A DNA stretch of 64,000 bases from Galeopsis tetrahit. Lineage: Eukaryota; Streptophyta; Magnoliopsida; Lamiales; Lamiaceae. The notes beneath the pieces were generated by a model that saw only the letters and a list, made by a program, of their open reading frames with translations, was not told the origin of the DNA and did no database searches. The translations under genes were made by a program, and so were the position numbers. Location: assembly GCA_963675135.1 (NCBI GenBank), contig OY776131.1:22559881-22623880 (forward strand), in the 5' to 3' direction. Of the stretch, positions 10,845 to 23,513 are shown one piece after another (position 1 is the first letter of the stretch; every line of letters begins with the position of its first letter).

Positions 10845-12219
10845 TCATTTATAGGATGGAAACTGTATTTTTTTTATTTTTCAGCATTATTTTTGTAAGT
10901 TTTAATTTTTTCTTTCACGACCTTTTTGTATTTTTTTTACTTTTCACAAATTAGAATTTTATATTTATTATTTGAGAATTTTCAGATAAAATATTAAAAA
11001 AATTTCTAAGCGGCTGTCTAGCGCCTAGACATTAGACGATACTAATCTTCCGACTATCGATTTCCGACTTATACACCATTGAATAATCTATCATATCTGT
11101 CACTGTATTTTCCCAACAAGAAAGTCAATGTAGCTTTGGATTGGGCCAAAAATTGGGCTTAGTGAGTAAATAGTGGACCCCCACGAAATGTCATTTTGTC
11201 ATTATTTTAAACTAGTATCTTTGGGCTTAGAATAAGAGTAGAGCCCCCACGTTATGTCATTATTCCCAATGGCCTCCAACCATTGACTTTTGAAATTTAA
11301 TAATATTAATTTCAATATCAAGTACTCCCATCCAAATTAACAAATATTGAATTATTCATATATATATTATAAGGTACATGAATCGAAGGATATTACAAGG
11401 GATTGTGGGTTAGATATTTACGTACAAATTTTAGATGGAGAAAATATGAAATTAGTATATATATATTTGAACGGACCAAAAATAATACTTACATACAAAT
11501 TTTGGATGGAGGGAATACCAAATTAGTATATATATGTTCATCTTAGACTTTCTTTTTCCATATTTAAATTAAATGTATACCTATTTTGGTCATTAGCCCA
11601 ATTGCTTCACCGAGTGTACAACCTAAAGCCCATCATTTTAAATGGCTTACTTCGTTGACTTTTGAAACCCAACAAATGTTATATTGCACGCAACTAAAAC
11701 TGAACTGGGCGTTTTCAGGCCCATAAAATAAAAATATATGGACCATAAGACATTTTCTTTGTGGTGCTACGTAAGATTACGAGACTTAGAACCAAATTAA
11801 ATTATATGTACTTTATTAATTTATTTATTCACCCATAATTCTTATCAATTTCCTTATAACCAACTAATTACTTTAGACCGGTCTTAAGTTCATTCAATTC
11901 AAACCAACTTCTTAAGAATTCAATTGTGGCTTCTTCAATTAGTCTAATTAAATTCATCTATTTCAGTTTTCATAATTCATTTGGTGTTCCAATTTACTGA
12001 TTTTTTAACACGTGTCATCTCCATTACCATAGGACGTTGATTTTTTTTAAATGATACATGCATATAATTTAAAGTGTGGAATACAATATATAACATAAAA
12101 GTGGAACAAATAATTTCATGTAATTTAGTAATGTGCCAAGTCGCCCATGTTAGTGAACCCTACACCAATCCTCACCCTAATGACACGACCTTTGATTTCG
12201 GAACCCTAAATTTTTCACT
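10845..12219. other. AT-rich intergenic stretch
   Basis: No gene or complete element was recognised. A diverged tandem repeat lies at about 11,420-11,540 (ACAAATTTTGGATGGAG, then AATTAGTATATATATG). Two related blocks with CCCCCACG..ATGTCATT occur at about 11,175 and 11,245. Confidence 0.5.
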
Positions 12220-12885
12220 GTGTGCGATTTACACATAGAAAAGGTGAAATCATTCAGCCCACCTCCTACCACATCTGCTCAGACACTTGACGATCGCCAC
12301 TTGCCAAACCATCCAAGCACCACCGCACGGACACATTCTCTTCAGATCTCCATCGGCATTCACTCTAAGTGGTTGCATCAACATTCCATGGCGGTTGCTG
12401 CCCTCTGATATCTCCAGCATCGCGCGTCCCCATCGTGATTGTGGGCGCATGTGCTTTAGCATCGTCGTGACCATGCACCCCTATATTGCGGCCATCTTGC
12501 CTGCGCTGCGACCGTTGCGCCCATGTGCTACGTCCATCTTCCATGGTTACTTTGTTTTGAACGTTGATACGGGCCCGCTCAAAGATACCTTCGGTGCGAC
12601 CAAATAATATCACGTTGGTATGTCAGGTTCACTCTTCACTCTAGCCCTTTCTCAACATGACATTGATTTCCCCCAATTTTGACGGTTGACTGCTGCCATG
12701 TAGCCTTCTATCCACATCTCCAATCACATAACACAGTCTATTATAGACTGATATCCTGGCCTAAATGCTTATTTGGGCACATTAAACCCAGACATCCCAT
12801 TGAGAGATCACTTTGTTGATTTGAAGGTGCATTTTCTAGGGTAAGCCTTCCGTGTCTCCCTAATTGGTACACAACCAAAGACACC
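12220..12885. other. GC-rich degenerate segment left of the gypsy element
   Basis: This balanced-composition stretch has short broken frames on both strands. The last roughly 250 bases are the left flank of the gypsy insertion, so they once continued directly into 24453. That right flank leads to a degenerate DUF4283-type sequence, so this may be its upstream part. The reading frame is not preserved and the assignment is an inference. Confidence 0.35.
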
Positions 12886-13554
12886 TGTTACATCCGGTCA
12901 AAGAAGTCAATCTTTGACAAGTCAATCCTAGTCACTAGCTTGCGTGGCGACGACTAGTCAACCAAGTCATGCGACGAATAGTCAACATTATGAAGAAAAT
13001 GTAAGTGTGTGCTCGCTCTAGAGATGTGGACGAGCACGTGTAGAGCTATCTGGGAGAAGAACAAGTCCTGAAGCCATTGATGTATGGCGAGGACAACCAC
13101 CATCCATGAAGGTGATCGGACGACCAGATCATCCGGCGACCACCATGGCCCAGCTCCTCGTCTCAGGCGAGGACGACCACCAAAGAGGCGGTTTAGCATT
13201 TAATGCGGCGTCCCATCACCTTTTTGTGATGGGATCTCAGGGCCCGTTAGGGGCTGCCACGTGTAAAGCGTGGACAGTCAAAAAATCCTAGTATATAATG
13301 CCTAAATGGCTCATTTGTAAAGACAAGTTAATTCCTACACCCAAAAACCCAAAAGCAATACACTCCCAAGCTCCTCAAAGCTTTAGCTTCTCCAAGAAGC
13401 TACTTCTATTGTTCTTCAATAGTTCTTCATATAATCATCATAAATCATCCGTTTAAATCCATATTAACACGTAATAACCCCGATATAAATTACATGTTTG
13501 TTTAGTGCTTGCAAAGTCCACATCCAGATCAACCGATCAAAAGCACGTATAACA
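12886..13554 (+). repeat. 5' LTR of the Tat gypsy element
   Basis: The 669-bp LTR starts TGTTACATCCGG and ends CGTATAACA. Compared with the 3' LTR it has a 24-bp insertion near 12958-12981 that looks like a local duplication of the GCGACGACTAGTCAA motif, plus small indels near 13370-13450. A TATA-like GTATATAATG lies near 13291. Confidence 0.93.
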
Positions 13555-13575
13555 TTTGGCGCTAGAAGAAGGGGT
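13555..13575 (+). other. Primer-binding site region
   Basis: TTTGGCGCTAGAAGAAGGGG follows the 5' LTR directly. TGGCGC-type sites here prime minus-strand DNA synthesis from a tRNA 3' end in gypsy elements. The tRNA was not identified. Confidence 0.65.
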
Positions 13576-13924
13576 CCTTTTACGTGTTCTTCATCAAAGT
13601 TTCAACCGATCATCGAACGATCGGCTTGTAAACTCTTTTAAATCAGGTTTTAATCGGTAGAAATACTTTTTAGAACATCATCTACGTATTTCATACATAT
13701 TTTCTTTATCGTAGTGTTCTTGATTATTTTCGTTATTCGAGCCATATTTTGGAGTTTGATCTCCTTGTATTTTTGTTTTTAGCACTCTTTGTTGTTACTT
13801 TGCAAAATTTGTAGTTGTAATAGCACGTTCTTCTGCGAAAGAACTCGAATCTTTGGTTTTTTAGCGTCGAAAGCTTAGGCCAGTTCATATCTTTGTAACC
13901 GTTCCCTAGAAATCTCTCTCAAAG

Positions 13925-15889
13925 ATGTCTCACCACACCAACCAATACGGAACTCCACCTCCCGGAGGGAACGAAAACCCTCCACCGCTGGTAGCTCCGG
14001 TCAATCCGGCGGTAAACATCAATCTGGGGAAAATCTTGAATGATCCCCAATATTTGAGAGAATTCACTGACTACCTCAACGAAAAGAGGAGGAAGAATGA
14101 AGCTATGGAACTTGAGAAGGCCAAAGAACAAGCCCTTGAAAAAGCTCGAAAAGCGAAAGCCCATGCTAACGACGAGGACGAGGACGAGCACTCCCACCAC
14201 TCGTACTCGGTTACTGGTTTAAACAAACATCCTCGTGATAAGGGAAAGGCTAAGGTCTACGAGCGCTCCCACCATAGTCATACGGGGGACTCCAAAGATG
14301 GTTGAAACTCTATTTTCGATCGCATGGGCGACAAGGACCCAAAAACTCCTCGCCCAATACCATTCAAATTCGGTGGTCGACCAGAGAAGGACGACCACAG
14401 AGACCGTGGGGGAAAGAAAGATCAAGGAGAAAGAATCTCCGCCCTCGATCGAGTAGGGCCAAACTCGCGAGGATCGGCGAGAAGTTATCGCAGCCATCAG
14501 CCGGAGCGATCACATCATCATTCCCCTGGGCGATCACACCATGACCGACATGATCGTCCGGTCGCGTCACACGGGCACCGACGAGACGAGATCGTCGTCC
14601 CCCGACCACAAACTGTCGAGGAAGGGCAGATTGTACAGTTCATCGAGACCCAAAAACAGATGAAACTGGAAATGGAAAACTTGCGGGCAGAGGTGGCCGC
14701 ATCCAAGAGAGGAAATATCCCACCAGTCACTCTTCCTGCTGCACCTCTAAGTTTTATGATCCTCATCTCCCCCATACAAAGAAAGATGCAGATGCCTTCG
14801 ATGGCAGCATATGATGGTATGTCTGACCCCCGGGTGCACTTGTCAAAGTACTCAAATTACATGGCCTCGATCAGGGCAACAGACGCCACTCAATGCCGAA
14901 ACTTCTCCCTGACTTTGGGAGACCGAGCCCATCGTTGGTACACAACTTTGGGAGCCGGGTCCATCACCTCCTTCATCGAACTGGGGTAGCAGTTCCTAAC
15001 ATACTACGGATCAATAGCTGCTCGCCCAACATCTAAGCAATGTTTGGAAAACGTTCGCCAGACCCTGACCGAATCAGGAAAAGACTTTATCGAACGATTC
15101 GATAGGTTGGTAATCGATGGGGAGGCAGTGAATGACGAAACAAAGCTGATCTCAGCTGTTTCTGGCCTAAGGATAGGTTCTAAGCTGTGGGAATCTATGC
15201 ATACACTCTTTCCAGAATCTTACGCAGATTTCTGTAATCGGTCTGGAAACATCATTCAGATGGATGAAATCATGGACGCCGCCAAGGCTAACGAGCAGCC
15301 TGAAGCGGCCAAAAAGGTGTGGCCGAAAAATAATTTTACAACTGGGGAGCCGTCCCAGCCAAAAAAGGCAGTGAACCAAGGGAACAACGCAAGGCCGGCA
15401 AACTTCAAGCCATTTGAAGAGGCGCTAGAGATAACACAATTTAGAGAGACCCTCAACATTGATGCGAGGTCCATCTTCAATGCCCTCAGGGGAAAAAATA
15501 TGCTTCCGCCGGCGAGGCCGATGCATACGAATGAGAACAACTTGAACCCGGAGAAGTTCTGCGACTACCACAACTCCATCGGCCACCACACGAATGGGTG
15601 CCGATACTTGATGAAAAATTTGTATAAGCTGTACATGGAGGGTAAGATCGCCTAATTCATCAAAGCCAGGGAGGGAAATGCAGACCAGAGAGGCAAGAAA
15701 CGTCGCGACGACAACAACAACGACCAGGATCTGCGTCAACAGATCAACCGTCAGAAATTGACTCCTCCGATGCCAAATGCTCCACCGGGCGAGGTTGATT
15801 TCGTGGGCAGAAACTGCTGTGTGATAGAAGGCCCCCTTGGGGGGACCTAATCTGGAACGACTCTGTATGTTCGCCAACAGCAGAGAGAG
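13925..15889 (+). pseudogene. gag region of the Tat element (broken)
   Basis: The start ATG at 13925 follows a 370-bp leader. All pieces lie in one frame but are cut by stops at 14303, 14987, 15653 and 15848. The first part is rich in charged coiled-coil residues (ELEKAKEQALEKARKAKAHA). The 14780-15240 part matches the plant retrotransposon gag core (pattern PRVHLSKY, then W-Y-LG and FIERFDRL). The 15545-15655 part has a Cys/His knuckle pattern (FCDYHNSIGHHTNGC). Gag forms the particle that packages element RNA. The stops share one frame and most look like single-base changes, so decay has been mainly by point mutation. Confidence 0.85.
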
Positions 15890-16846
15890 ATGCGAGCACT
15901 GAATAATGTGCACCAAGTGTGTGTCGCAGCGGCTGCTGAAAAGCCCATCTCACACCAAGTCCTTTTCACGGATGATGATCTTAATGGAGTGGTGCAACCA
16001 AACAATGATGCTTTGGTTATCACCGGAAAAATTATGGGAACAATCGTCCACCGCATGATGGTCGACACGGGGGCATACACCAACGTCCTATTCAAACACA
16101 CTCTAGATGCTCTCGGAGGATACGAATCATATATTGAGCCATGCAATGACATCATCGTGGGTTTTGGAGATACTCGCTCCATTCCCATTGGAAGAATCAG
16201 GCTATCAGTTGAACAGGCATTGACGAAGGAGCCAGAAAAGCATCACACTCGGCAGCTCGACTTCATGGTCGTCGACATGTCATCTTCCTACAATGCTTTC
16301 CTCGGCCGACCTTTCTTTGCTGAATTTAAGGCGGCCGCCTCTACTTATTACTATTGTATTAAGGTTCCAACCCCAGCGGGAGTTATAACCGTCAAGGGCG
16401 ACCAGATGCGGGCGAGGGAGTGTCTCGTCCGTTTTGCTAAGCATCATTCTAAAGATTCTCCTATGGAGGGAAAGTATATCGAGTGTCAGAAAGAAAAAAC
16501 ACAAATGAACTACTTGGAGGGTTTTCCCAACAAGTATCAAAGAATAGAGATTGGGGAGTCAAGTCAGCAATTTGACGACCACCAAGTGGAGGTAGACGAG
16601 CACACCCCCATGGAAATAGACGAGCAGAACGATCAACTCCTTGAGGTGATCGACGACCAGGTTCCAGATCTGGACATTCCGGATTTGGAACCTAGGCTAG
16701 GCTTCGAGCCCATGATCGGAATCGAGAACCCTCGTTGGAAGGAACCCAAAGAACGGGCAACTCCAGCGGAGGACCTTGAAACCATCCATCTAGATGATGC
16801 TTGTCCAGAATTAAAAGTGTTCATAGGTTCAAATTTACCAGCATAG
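15890..16846 (+). pseudogene. Aspartic protease region of the Tat element
   Basis: It continues the gag frame. The catalytic motif VDTGAYTNVLF lies near 16060-16090, followed by GFGDTRSIPIG and LDFMVVDMSSSYNAFLGRPF, the usual layout of plant gypsy protease. It would cut the gag-pol polyprotein. Residues after about 200 form an acidic linker to reverse transcriptase. The stop at 16844 separates it from RT in the same frame. Confidence 0.85.
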
Positions 16847-18112
16847 TTGCGGTCAGAAATGATCACATTTTTTAAAGAAAGTATCGGAGCGTTCGCCTGG
16901 TCGCACGAAGATATGGTGGGCATCAACATGAATCATGCCTGCCATAGATTGAATATTGATCCTGCAAGGAGACCTATCAAGCAAAAACGAAGAAAGTTTG
17001 GGCCTGATAAATATACGGCTATGGCGGTCGAAGTTTCAAAATTAATCAATAATAAGTTGATCGAGAAAACGGGAACTGATCCAGAGTGGGTGGCGAACCC
17101 AGTGCTCGTCAGAAAAACGAACGGGTCGTGGAGATTGTGTATAGACTTCACAGATCTAAACGATGCCTGTCCGAAAGATCATTTTCCGATGCCCCACATC
17201 GATTATCTGGTAGACAGTACAGCGGGGCACGAGATTCTAACTTTTATGGATGCTTTCACGGGATACCGTCAGATTGCGATGCATCCCGACGACCAGAGAC
17301 ATACGACTTTCATGACAGCAAAAGAAATGTACAGCTGGAAGAGAATGCCCTTCGGTTTGAAAAACGCAGGGGCAACGTACCAAAGACTGGTAAATAAAAT
17401 GTTTGATCAACACATTGGCGAGATGGTGGAAGTCTATGTCGACGACATTGTTGTCAAAAGCTTGCGAAAAGAAGATCACCTACATCACCTCGCCATGGCG
17501 TTTGATATCTTGAAAGAATACAACATGAAGCTAAATCCCAAGAAGTGCAGTTTCAGAGTTAGCTCCGGGAAATTTCTGGGGCACATGGTTAGCCAGAGGG
17601 GCATCGAGGCGAATCCAAAAAAATTCAAGCAATCATCGATATGCAAAGCCCGAGAAATGTAAAAGAAGTACAGAGGTTGACAGGATGCCTGGCATCGTTG
17701 AACAGATTCGTTGCACGAATGGGCGATCGTTGCACGAACGGGCGATCGTTGCAAGCCTTTTTTCGACGCATTGAAAAAGGGAAGGTTCGAATGGACCGAT
17801 GATTACGAGAAGGCTTTCGAGAAGTTGAAAGAGTATCTATCGGATCCGAAGGTCCTATCTAAGCCAATCCCGGGCGAAATTTTATACTTATACTTGGCGG
17901 CCACTGACTGTGCGATCAGTTCAGTGCTCGTCCGAGCAGAGGGGAGCACACATTTGCCAATCTACTATGTGAGTCAATCATTGAGGGATGCTGAGTTGAG
18001 ATACACCCCAATGGAAAAATTGGCTTACGCTTTGGTCATGAGCGTGAGAAAGCTAAGACAATACTTGTTCGACCACGAGGTGGTGGTCCTCACAACATTT
18101 CCTCTACGGTAA
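16847..18112 (+). pseudogene. Reverse transcriptase and RNase H of the Tat element
   Basis: The RT core shows WRLCIDFTDLNDACPKDHFP, FMDAFTGYRQI, MPFGLKNAGATYQRL and the catalytic YVDDIVVKS (about 17435-17461), then FLGHMVSQRGIEANPKK. A 1-base loss in the A-run at about 17617 shifts the frame. A 19-base tandem duplication at about 17714-17751 (two CACGA[A]YGGGCGATCGTTG copies) shifts it back, so the downstream RNase H (17760-18112: FEWTDDYEKAFEKLK, YLAATDCAISSVLVR) is again in the original frame. A stop follows at 18110. The part between the two lesions is garbled. Confidence 0.88.
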
Positions 18113-18560
18113 GCACTACATCGACCGGATACCACTGGAAGAATGCTGAAATGGTCAGTGGAGATCGGGCAATTTGGGCTCACCTAAGCACCAAGAACAG
18201 CGATCAAAGGGCAAGTGTTCGCAGAATTTATAGTAGAGCTCACTTTCCCTGAGAAAATTGACAAGGAAATCGAACTTCCTTGGACCCTTTTCGTCGATGG
18301 CTCATCGACGAGCACCAAAGCGGGGGCAGGAATTATCCTCAACAGCCCGTCCGGACAATCTTTTGCTTCGGCGACCGAGTTCGAGTACCGCGCGACCAAC
18401 AACGAAGCAGAGTACGAGGCTCTGGAATCAAGATGGCAATGGCCGTGGGCGCCAGAAAACTGAATTTTTTTTCAGACTCTCAGCTAGTGGTATGTCAAAT
18501 TAAGGGCGAGTACGACGCTTGCGGCGACCAGATGTTGAAATATCAAGACCTAGTGTAAGG
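18113..18560 (+). pseudogene. Archaeal-type second RNase H of the Tat element
   Basis: PWTLFVDGSSTSTKAGAGII and EYRATNNEAEYEAL are the signature blocks of the additional RNase H found in Tat-lineage elements. The Asp of FVDG and the Glu of NNEAEYEAL are the expected active-site positions. An apparent 8-base deletion near 18424 shifts the frame. FFSDSQLVVCQIKGEYDA follows in another frame and supplies the third Asp (SDSQL). Confidence 0.85.
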
Positions 18561-19982
18561 ATTACTCGAGCAATTCGATCAAATCCACATCGAGCAAATC
18601 CCTATGGAGGAGAATACGCAAGGCAAGCAGATGCTTTAGCTCGGCTGGCCACTTCAGAGGGGGAGACAATATTTTCAGAAGCGACGATCACAAAACTATC
18701 TTCCCCATCAGTGGGTAGAAATCAAATTATGCAGGTTGAAGCGACCAGCGACGAGGAGTGGATGTCGCCGATCATCAAATACATCAAGACCGGCGAGCTC
18801 CCGGCAGATAAAGTTCAGGCGACCAGACTCCAGCTCAGGTCGGCCAGATACACCGTTATAGGCGACCAACTATGCAAACGAGGTTTTTCAATGCCTCTAT
18901 TGAAATGCCTTGGAAAGTAAGAAGCGGAAGTCGTCATCCATGAAATCCACGATGGAGTATGTGGAAATCACACAGGGGGGCAAGCACTGACTTTAAAAAT
19001 CATGAGACAAGGCTACTTTTGGCTAACACTGAAGAAGGATGCAATTCACTACGCCCAGACGTGCAAGAGATGCCAAGCTTTTGCTCCCTCCATACACTCA
19101 CCACCAGACGAGCTCATCTCCGTCTATAGCTCTTGGCCCTTCGCGAAATGGGGCATCGACATCATCGGACCTTTCCCGCCTGGCGTCGGGGGAGTAACTT
19201 TCGTAGTCGTAGCAGTTGACTACTTTACCAAATGGACGGAGGCGAAGGCATTGAATACCATCACAACGGCTCAAATGACAAGCTTCATTTGGAAAAACAT
19301 CATTTGCAGGTTCGGCCTACCACAAGCAATCATGATGGACAACGGACGCCAATTCACAAGTCAAGACATGCTAGAATTCTGCTCAAAGTGGAACATCAAG
19401 AAACTTTTTTCAACACCCTATCATCCACAATCAAATGGTCAGGTAGAAGCAATCAACAAAATCATCAAGCACATCTTGAAGGCTAAGTTGGATGGATTGA
19501 AGGGCAAATGGGCGGACGAGCTGCACATGGTGTTGTGGGCATATCGGACGTCCACGAGGAATTCCACAGGTGAAACTCCGTCCGCGCTCGCGTTCGAAAC
19601 CGAAGCTGTCATACCAGCAGAAGCACAGGTCGCCACTTTCCGAGTGGCAAATTATGACGAGCAGTTAAACAACGATGCACAACTCTCCGACTTGGATTTC
19701 CTAGAAGAGCGAAGACTAACGGCGGACGAGAGGAATGTGGTCTACAAACAAAGGTCAGAACGTTATTACAATACCAAAGTATGTGCTCGATAATTTACAA
19801 TTGGTCAAATCGTACTTTGCCGGGCGACAGAGCAGTCAATAGGCATACTTGACCCGACTTGGGAGGGCCCGTACCGCATAATGCGCACGTACTCAAACGG
19901 ATTGTACGAGTTGGAAGATCTCAACGGCAAGCCGAGCCAGTACCCATGGAACGCGGTCAAATTGAAGGAATATTATCAGTAA
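18561..19982 (+). pseudogene. Integrase of the Tat element
   Basis: A zinc-binding HHCC segment spans about 18930-19085 (VIHEIHDGVCGNH ... CKRCQAF). The catalytic triad is visible: Asp in WGIDIIGPF, Asp in IMMDNGRQF and Glu in SNGQVEAINK. The C-terminal region (WEGPYRIMRTYSNGLYELED) ends with a stop at 19980. Stops at 18918 and 19791 break the frame. Integrase inserts the DNA copy into the genome. The active-site residues are intact but the chain is not. Confidence 0.88.
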
Positions 19983-20109
19983 GTTTCAATTTCGTACATT
20001 TGTATAGTTTGTATCTAGAATTGTTTAAATATATGTCAAGTTTTTTTAAGTTTCATCAAATGTTAGTGTAAGTTTTAGATTTTTAGATCAAGGCTCTACG
20101 AAGCCAACT

Positions 20110-20330
20110 AGAAACGAGCACAACTGACGAATGGTTGAAACTCAAAAAACATACGGACATAAACCAACGAATGAGCACAAACCAAGGAAAGGTTGAACCT
20201 GAAACATATACAGACGTAAACCAACGAATGGTAGAGGTCCGGAAACGAGCACAAACCAAGGAAAGGTTGAACTCGAAACACATACAGACGTAAACCAACG
20301 ATTAGTAGAGGTCCGGAAAGACAAGCATTC
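20110..20330. repeat. Tandem repeat, about 75-bp unit, downstream of pol
   Basis: Three diverged units share GAGCACAAACCAAGGAAAGG, then TTGAA, CATACAGACGTAAACCAACG and GTAGAGGTCCGGAAA. Tandem repeats between pol and the 3' LTR are common in Tat elements. Three shorter units of GGCC..ACAGGCCGA follow at about 20438-20515. Confidence 0.8.
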
Positions 20331-20576
20331 ATTGAAAGAAACTTGCAAAATAATTCAACATAAAATTGAAAGAAAGTGACGAAGACGATCACTATTAAAC
20401 GAACATGCATCATAAATAAAAAGTTCATTCATAATAAGGCCTTACAGGCCGAAAGATTACAAAAAAGGCCTCATAGGCCGAGCAGTTACAAAGAAGGCCT
20501 TGCAGGCCGAACAAAAAAAAAAAAAAAGAGGCTTGAGAAGCCAAGTAAAAAAGGGCCCGTAGTGGCCGACATCTAT

Positions 20577-23314
20577 CTAAGAGGCACCTTGCCCGTCCTC
20601 GGCTACCTCAGTCTGGACGACCTCCGTAGGGGCGACCTCAGTATGGGCGACCTCCGCCACTTCATCCGCGGGAGGATAGTTGAAGATAGCACCCTTCTCG
20701 ATAAGGCGAGGGAACATCAGCCCCAAGTCGACCAACCCAAGAATGGGGATCACATCACCTTGCTTGGGATTCTCTTCCAGCAAGTTATTCTCAATGTTCG
20801 GAACAAGGGGATTCAAGTCCAAGTCCGGATAAGTCGAGTGCAGCGTGTGGGTGAGTTGGTTGAAGCCGTAGGCCATCGAAAAAAGAGAAGCTTGCTCGGC
20901 CATATAGGCTTTCTCATCCCTATCACCTTGGACTCGGGTGAGCTCGACCTTGACTTCCTTCAGTTTCTCTTGTGAGGCCTCGAGGACAGTGTTCTTCTCT
21001 TCCAGTAGACGAGCAAGGTCTGCTTTCTCGGCCTCCAGAGCTCGCGTACGATCGCGAAAGCCGACGATCTTACTCTTGGCCGCACCAAGATCTTGAATGG
21101 CGGCCGAGTGTTTGGCCGCAAGAGTCGTCTTCTCATCCTTAGAAGCCTTAGAGGAGCGCATCAGGTCCTCAATCACCGCCTTCTTCTCCGCATCCCCTCT
21201 CTCGAGGTGGCTAACCCACCGATGAAGGTGCTCGAGGGCAAAAGCTGTCCGGCTGCAATTCACGGCCGTCAGACGAACAATCTCGGATGCCTCATGAGCC
21301 TCCACATCATCGATGAAGGTTTTAGTGAGGCCGCGAGGAAGATTCTTCATCGCGCGGCGAGCATCAAGAGGAATCCGTTCGCTTGTGAGAGACGGGGGAG
21401 ACCTCGACCGATAGTATTGAAGCAGGTCCTCCGAGGTCGGAGAATCCGTTCGAGCATTAAGGCTGAAAGGAGAAAACAAATGTTAGAAATATGTAAAAAA
21501 AGATCAAGTCTCAAGCAAAGCTCTTACCGAGCAACACGGTCGGTATCCCAGCCGAGCACAGTAGCATCCGTCGGATCTCTCGCCAGTTCCGGCTCAGCCT
21601 CCACCACGGCCTGCTCGTGTCTAGTCGGCGAGGAGGTTTATCGAGCTTTTTTGGGCGGCGGCGATCGGCGAACTTGAGTTTGGGCCGACGTCCCCCCTCT
21701 CTCCTTTCGAGGAATCGTCACGGTCGTCTTTTTTGGAGGTGGCACCTGTGGAGCCTCACGATCCTTTTTACGAGGTCTAGCTCGATCCTTCTCGGCCTCG
21801 ACGACCTTTCTTTCGCGGTTGACGGCGAGCCTTTTCAAAGCTTTAGTACTCATCACTCCTTCGAGTTCTAGAGTCGGGAAAAGCGAAGTTCAGATAATTA
21901 CGGGGACAGCTGCTGCAAAGGGAAAGGCTAAAGAAAAGCACATTACCAGGAGGAAAGGATCTTGTGAAATGGTGCGGAGGCACACGAAGCCCGACTCTAT
22001 CCCTTAGATGCTCACGGTTCAAGAATCGACAATGACGCTCGCGATAGCGACGTTCGGTCACGCAGCAGAAATGATACTTGAAAAGGTTGGAAAGTTGGTG
22101 ATCGATGGCCCTTTGATGAGCAGCAACGCCTGCAACAAAGAAAAAAGTTAAATCAGTACAGACGAGAACGAGCATGAATTTTAAAGACTTACGTCGAATC
22201 TCTCTGAATTCGCGGTGAATGGAAATCCGTTCGGCGGATCCATCAAGCTTTGTCGCACTTCTCCAGTCGCCCGCGACCCACCACCAGTTGGTCTTACAAT
22301 CTCGGATCTTGTTCGGGACCCCTTCGACGAGCTTCCATCTTGTCGCCCCCCGACATAAAACCATCCATGGCCGACCTTTTGGCCAGCCTCGAGTGCTTGG
22401 AGGAGGGAGTTTATTTCTCGAGAGGTGAGGAAAACCCCTTGGCAACCATTCTCCACAGCCTCCAATCCGAACACCGTCAAAAGCCCAATGATGGTCGCCC
22501 ATCCATTGGGAGTAATCTACATCGGGGCCACTCCCAAGTAGTTCAAGTAGAAGCTGATGCTCGAATGAAGGGGGAACCTCAATCCGGCCTCCATTATCCC
22601 GTTGTTCACGGCGATCATGCCCTCCGGAGGCTGGTCGGCTCTTTCATCCTCCCTTGGAATGAAGAAATGGACATCTTGCGGAACGAGGTATTTTTTCCTC
22701 GAATTTGCAAGTTGTGCCGAGGATACCTTCCTCGGATGCTCGCATGCCTCATACCTCGACTCTACGGCAGCCCGATATTAACGAGCAGGAGGAGGAATTT
22801 CATACTCTGAAACGTATTGAGTGTACGACCTCCTAAGTAGGTCGTCCCCGCCCAACCTTTCTCGCCCTGAGAGGAAATCCTCTATGCTCGCTTTGTAACG
22901 GATGAGCTCGTCGGTACACTCGCGTAGACTACCACTGATCATCCTTTGGGCAGTCTCGTGATCCACATCTAGGCCCAGCTCGCCCATGTCCGAATCCGTG
23001 TAATGGTCGTCCGCTTCATCCTCATGCTCGGAACCATTCCCCCCATCATCACCACGATCAATCCGGTCGTCCCCACCATCGGAAAGAACTTCTTCACCAA
23101 GTGTTAGATCCCTCATAATGCTGTCTTCGGAGTAACGAGCACCAAGGGCTTCGACCGATATTGTCCGGGAAGGACTCTCCGACCCATCGGAACTCGAAGA
23201 GACCACAACCCGTTTTCCAAGGTTCTGACCCAACCTCGATGTCGAGGCATCGAAATCCATCATCTCCGCTGGCGGCGGCGACCCCGATTCACCAGAATGA
23301 GCAACCCTCACCAT
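20577..23314 (-). pseudogene. Antisense accessory gene of the Tat element, apparently spliced
   Basis: A long gene runs opposite to gag-pol. The ATG is at 23314. The first exon (to about 22193) starts acidic (DGGDDRIDRGDDGGNGSEHE) and then shows the pattern of the plant putative gypsy-type transposon domain (Pfam Transposase_28 family; GIMEAGLRFPLH, then TPNGW near 22500). It has in-frame stops at 22778 and 22517 and a frameshift near 22420. Good splice borders flank likely introns at 22130-22192, about 21868-21946 and 21463-21527. The third exon is basic (RPRKKDREAPQVPPPKK). The last exon (21462-20577) is a long coiled coil. Antisense ORFs are known in Tat elements; their function is unknown. 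Confidence 0.75.
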
Positions 23315-23505
23315 TTGTTTCGTTTTTTGAAGAAAAAGAGCAAAGGAGAGAAGAAAAGAAGCTTTTTGATTACCTTACAAGCCGAAAGTCGAAGATTCAG
23401 TCGCCGGAGTTGTCAAAGAACCACCAAAGAAGCTTGAAGAAGAAGAAGGCTCGAGAGTTCTCAAATTCGAAAGATGCGAAAGTGATTTACGAGGGAGAGA
23501 GGTCA

Positions 23506-23513
23506 TATTTATA
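23506..23513 (-). promoter_or_regulatory. TATA box for the antisense gene
   Basis: TATAAATA on the minus strand lies about 190 bp upstream of the antisense ATG at 23314, followed by a CT-rich leader typical of plant 5'UTRs. A possible leader intron donor (AAG|GTAATC) occurs near 23375. This suggests the antisense gene has its own promoter inside the element, independent of the LTR. Confidence 0.55.

Noticed and set aside
12954..13291. ORFs inside the gypsy LTRs (repeated at 23896-24209)
   Set aside because: They are present in both LTRs only because the LTRs are near-identical; no domain, and they overlap on both strands.
15425..15916. Minus-strand ORF of 163 codons in gag
   Set aside because: It overlaps the sense gag and protease frame, which shows family motifs; the minus frame does not.
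20577..20975. Plus-strand ORF at 20376-20975 as a gene
   Set aside because: It lies opposite the coiled-coil exon of the antisense gene and shows no recognisable domain; it is a shadow frame.
21093..21677. Plus-strand ORF of 194 codons in the gypsy 3' region
   Set aside because: It overlaps the antisense exons and their intron and has no domain; it is a shadow of GC-rich codons.
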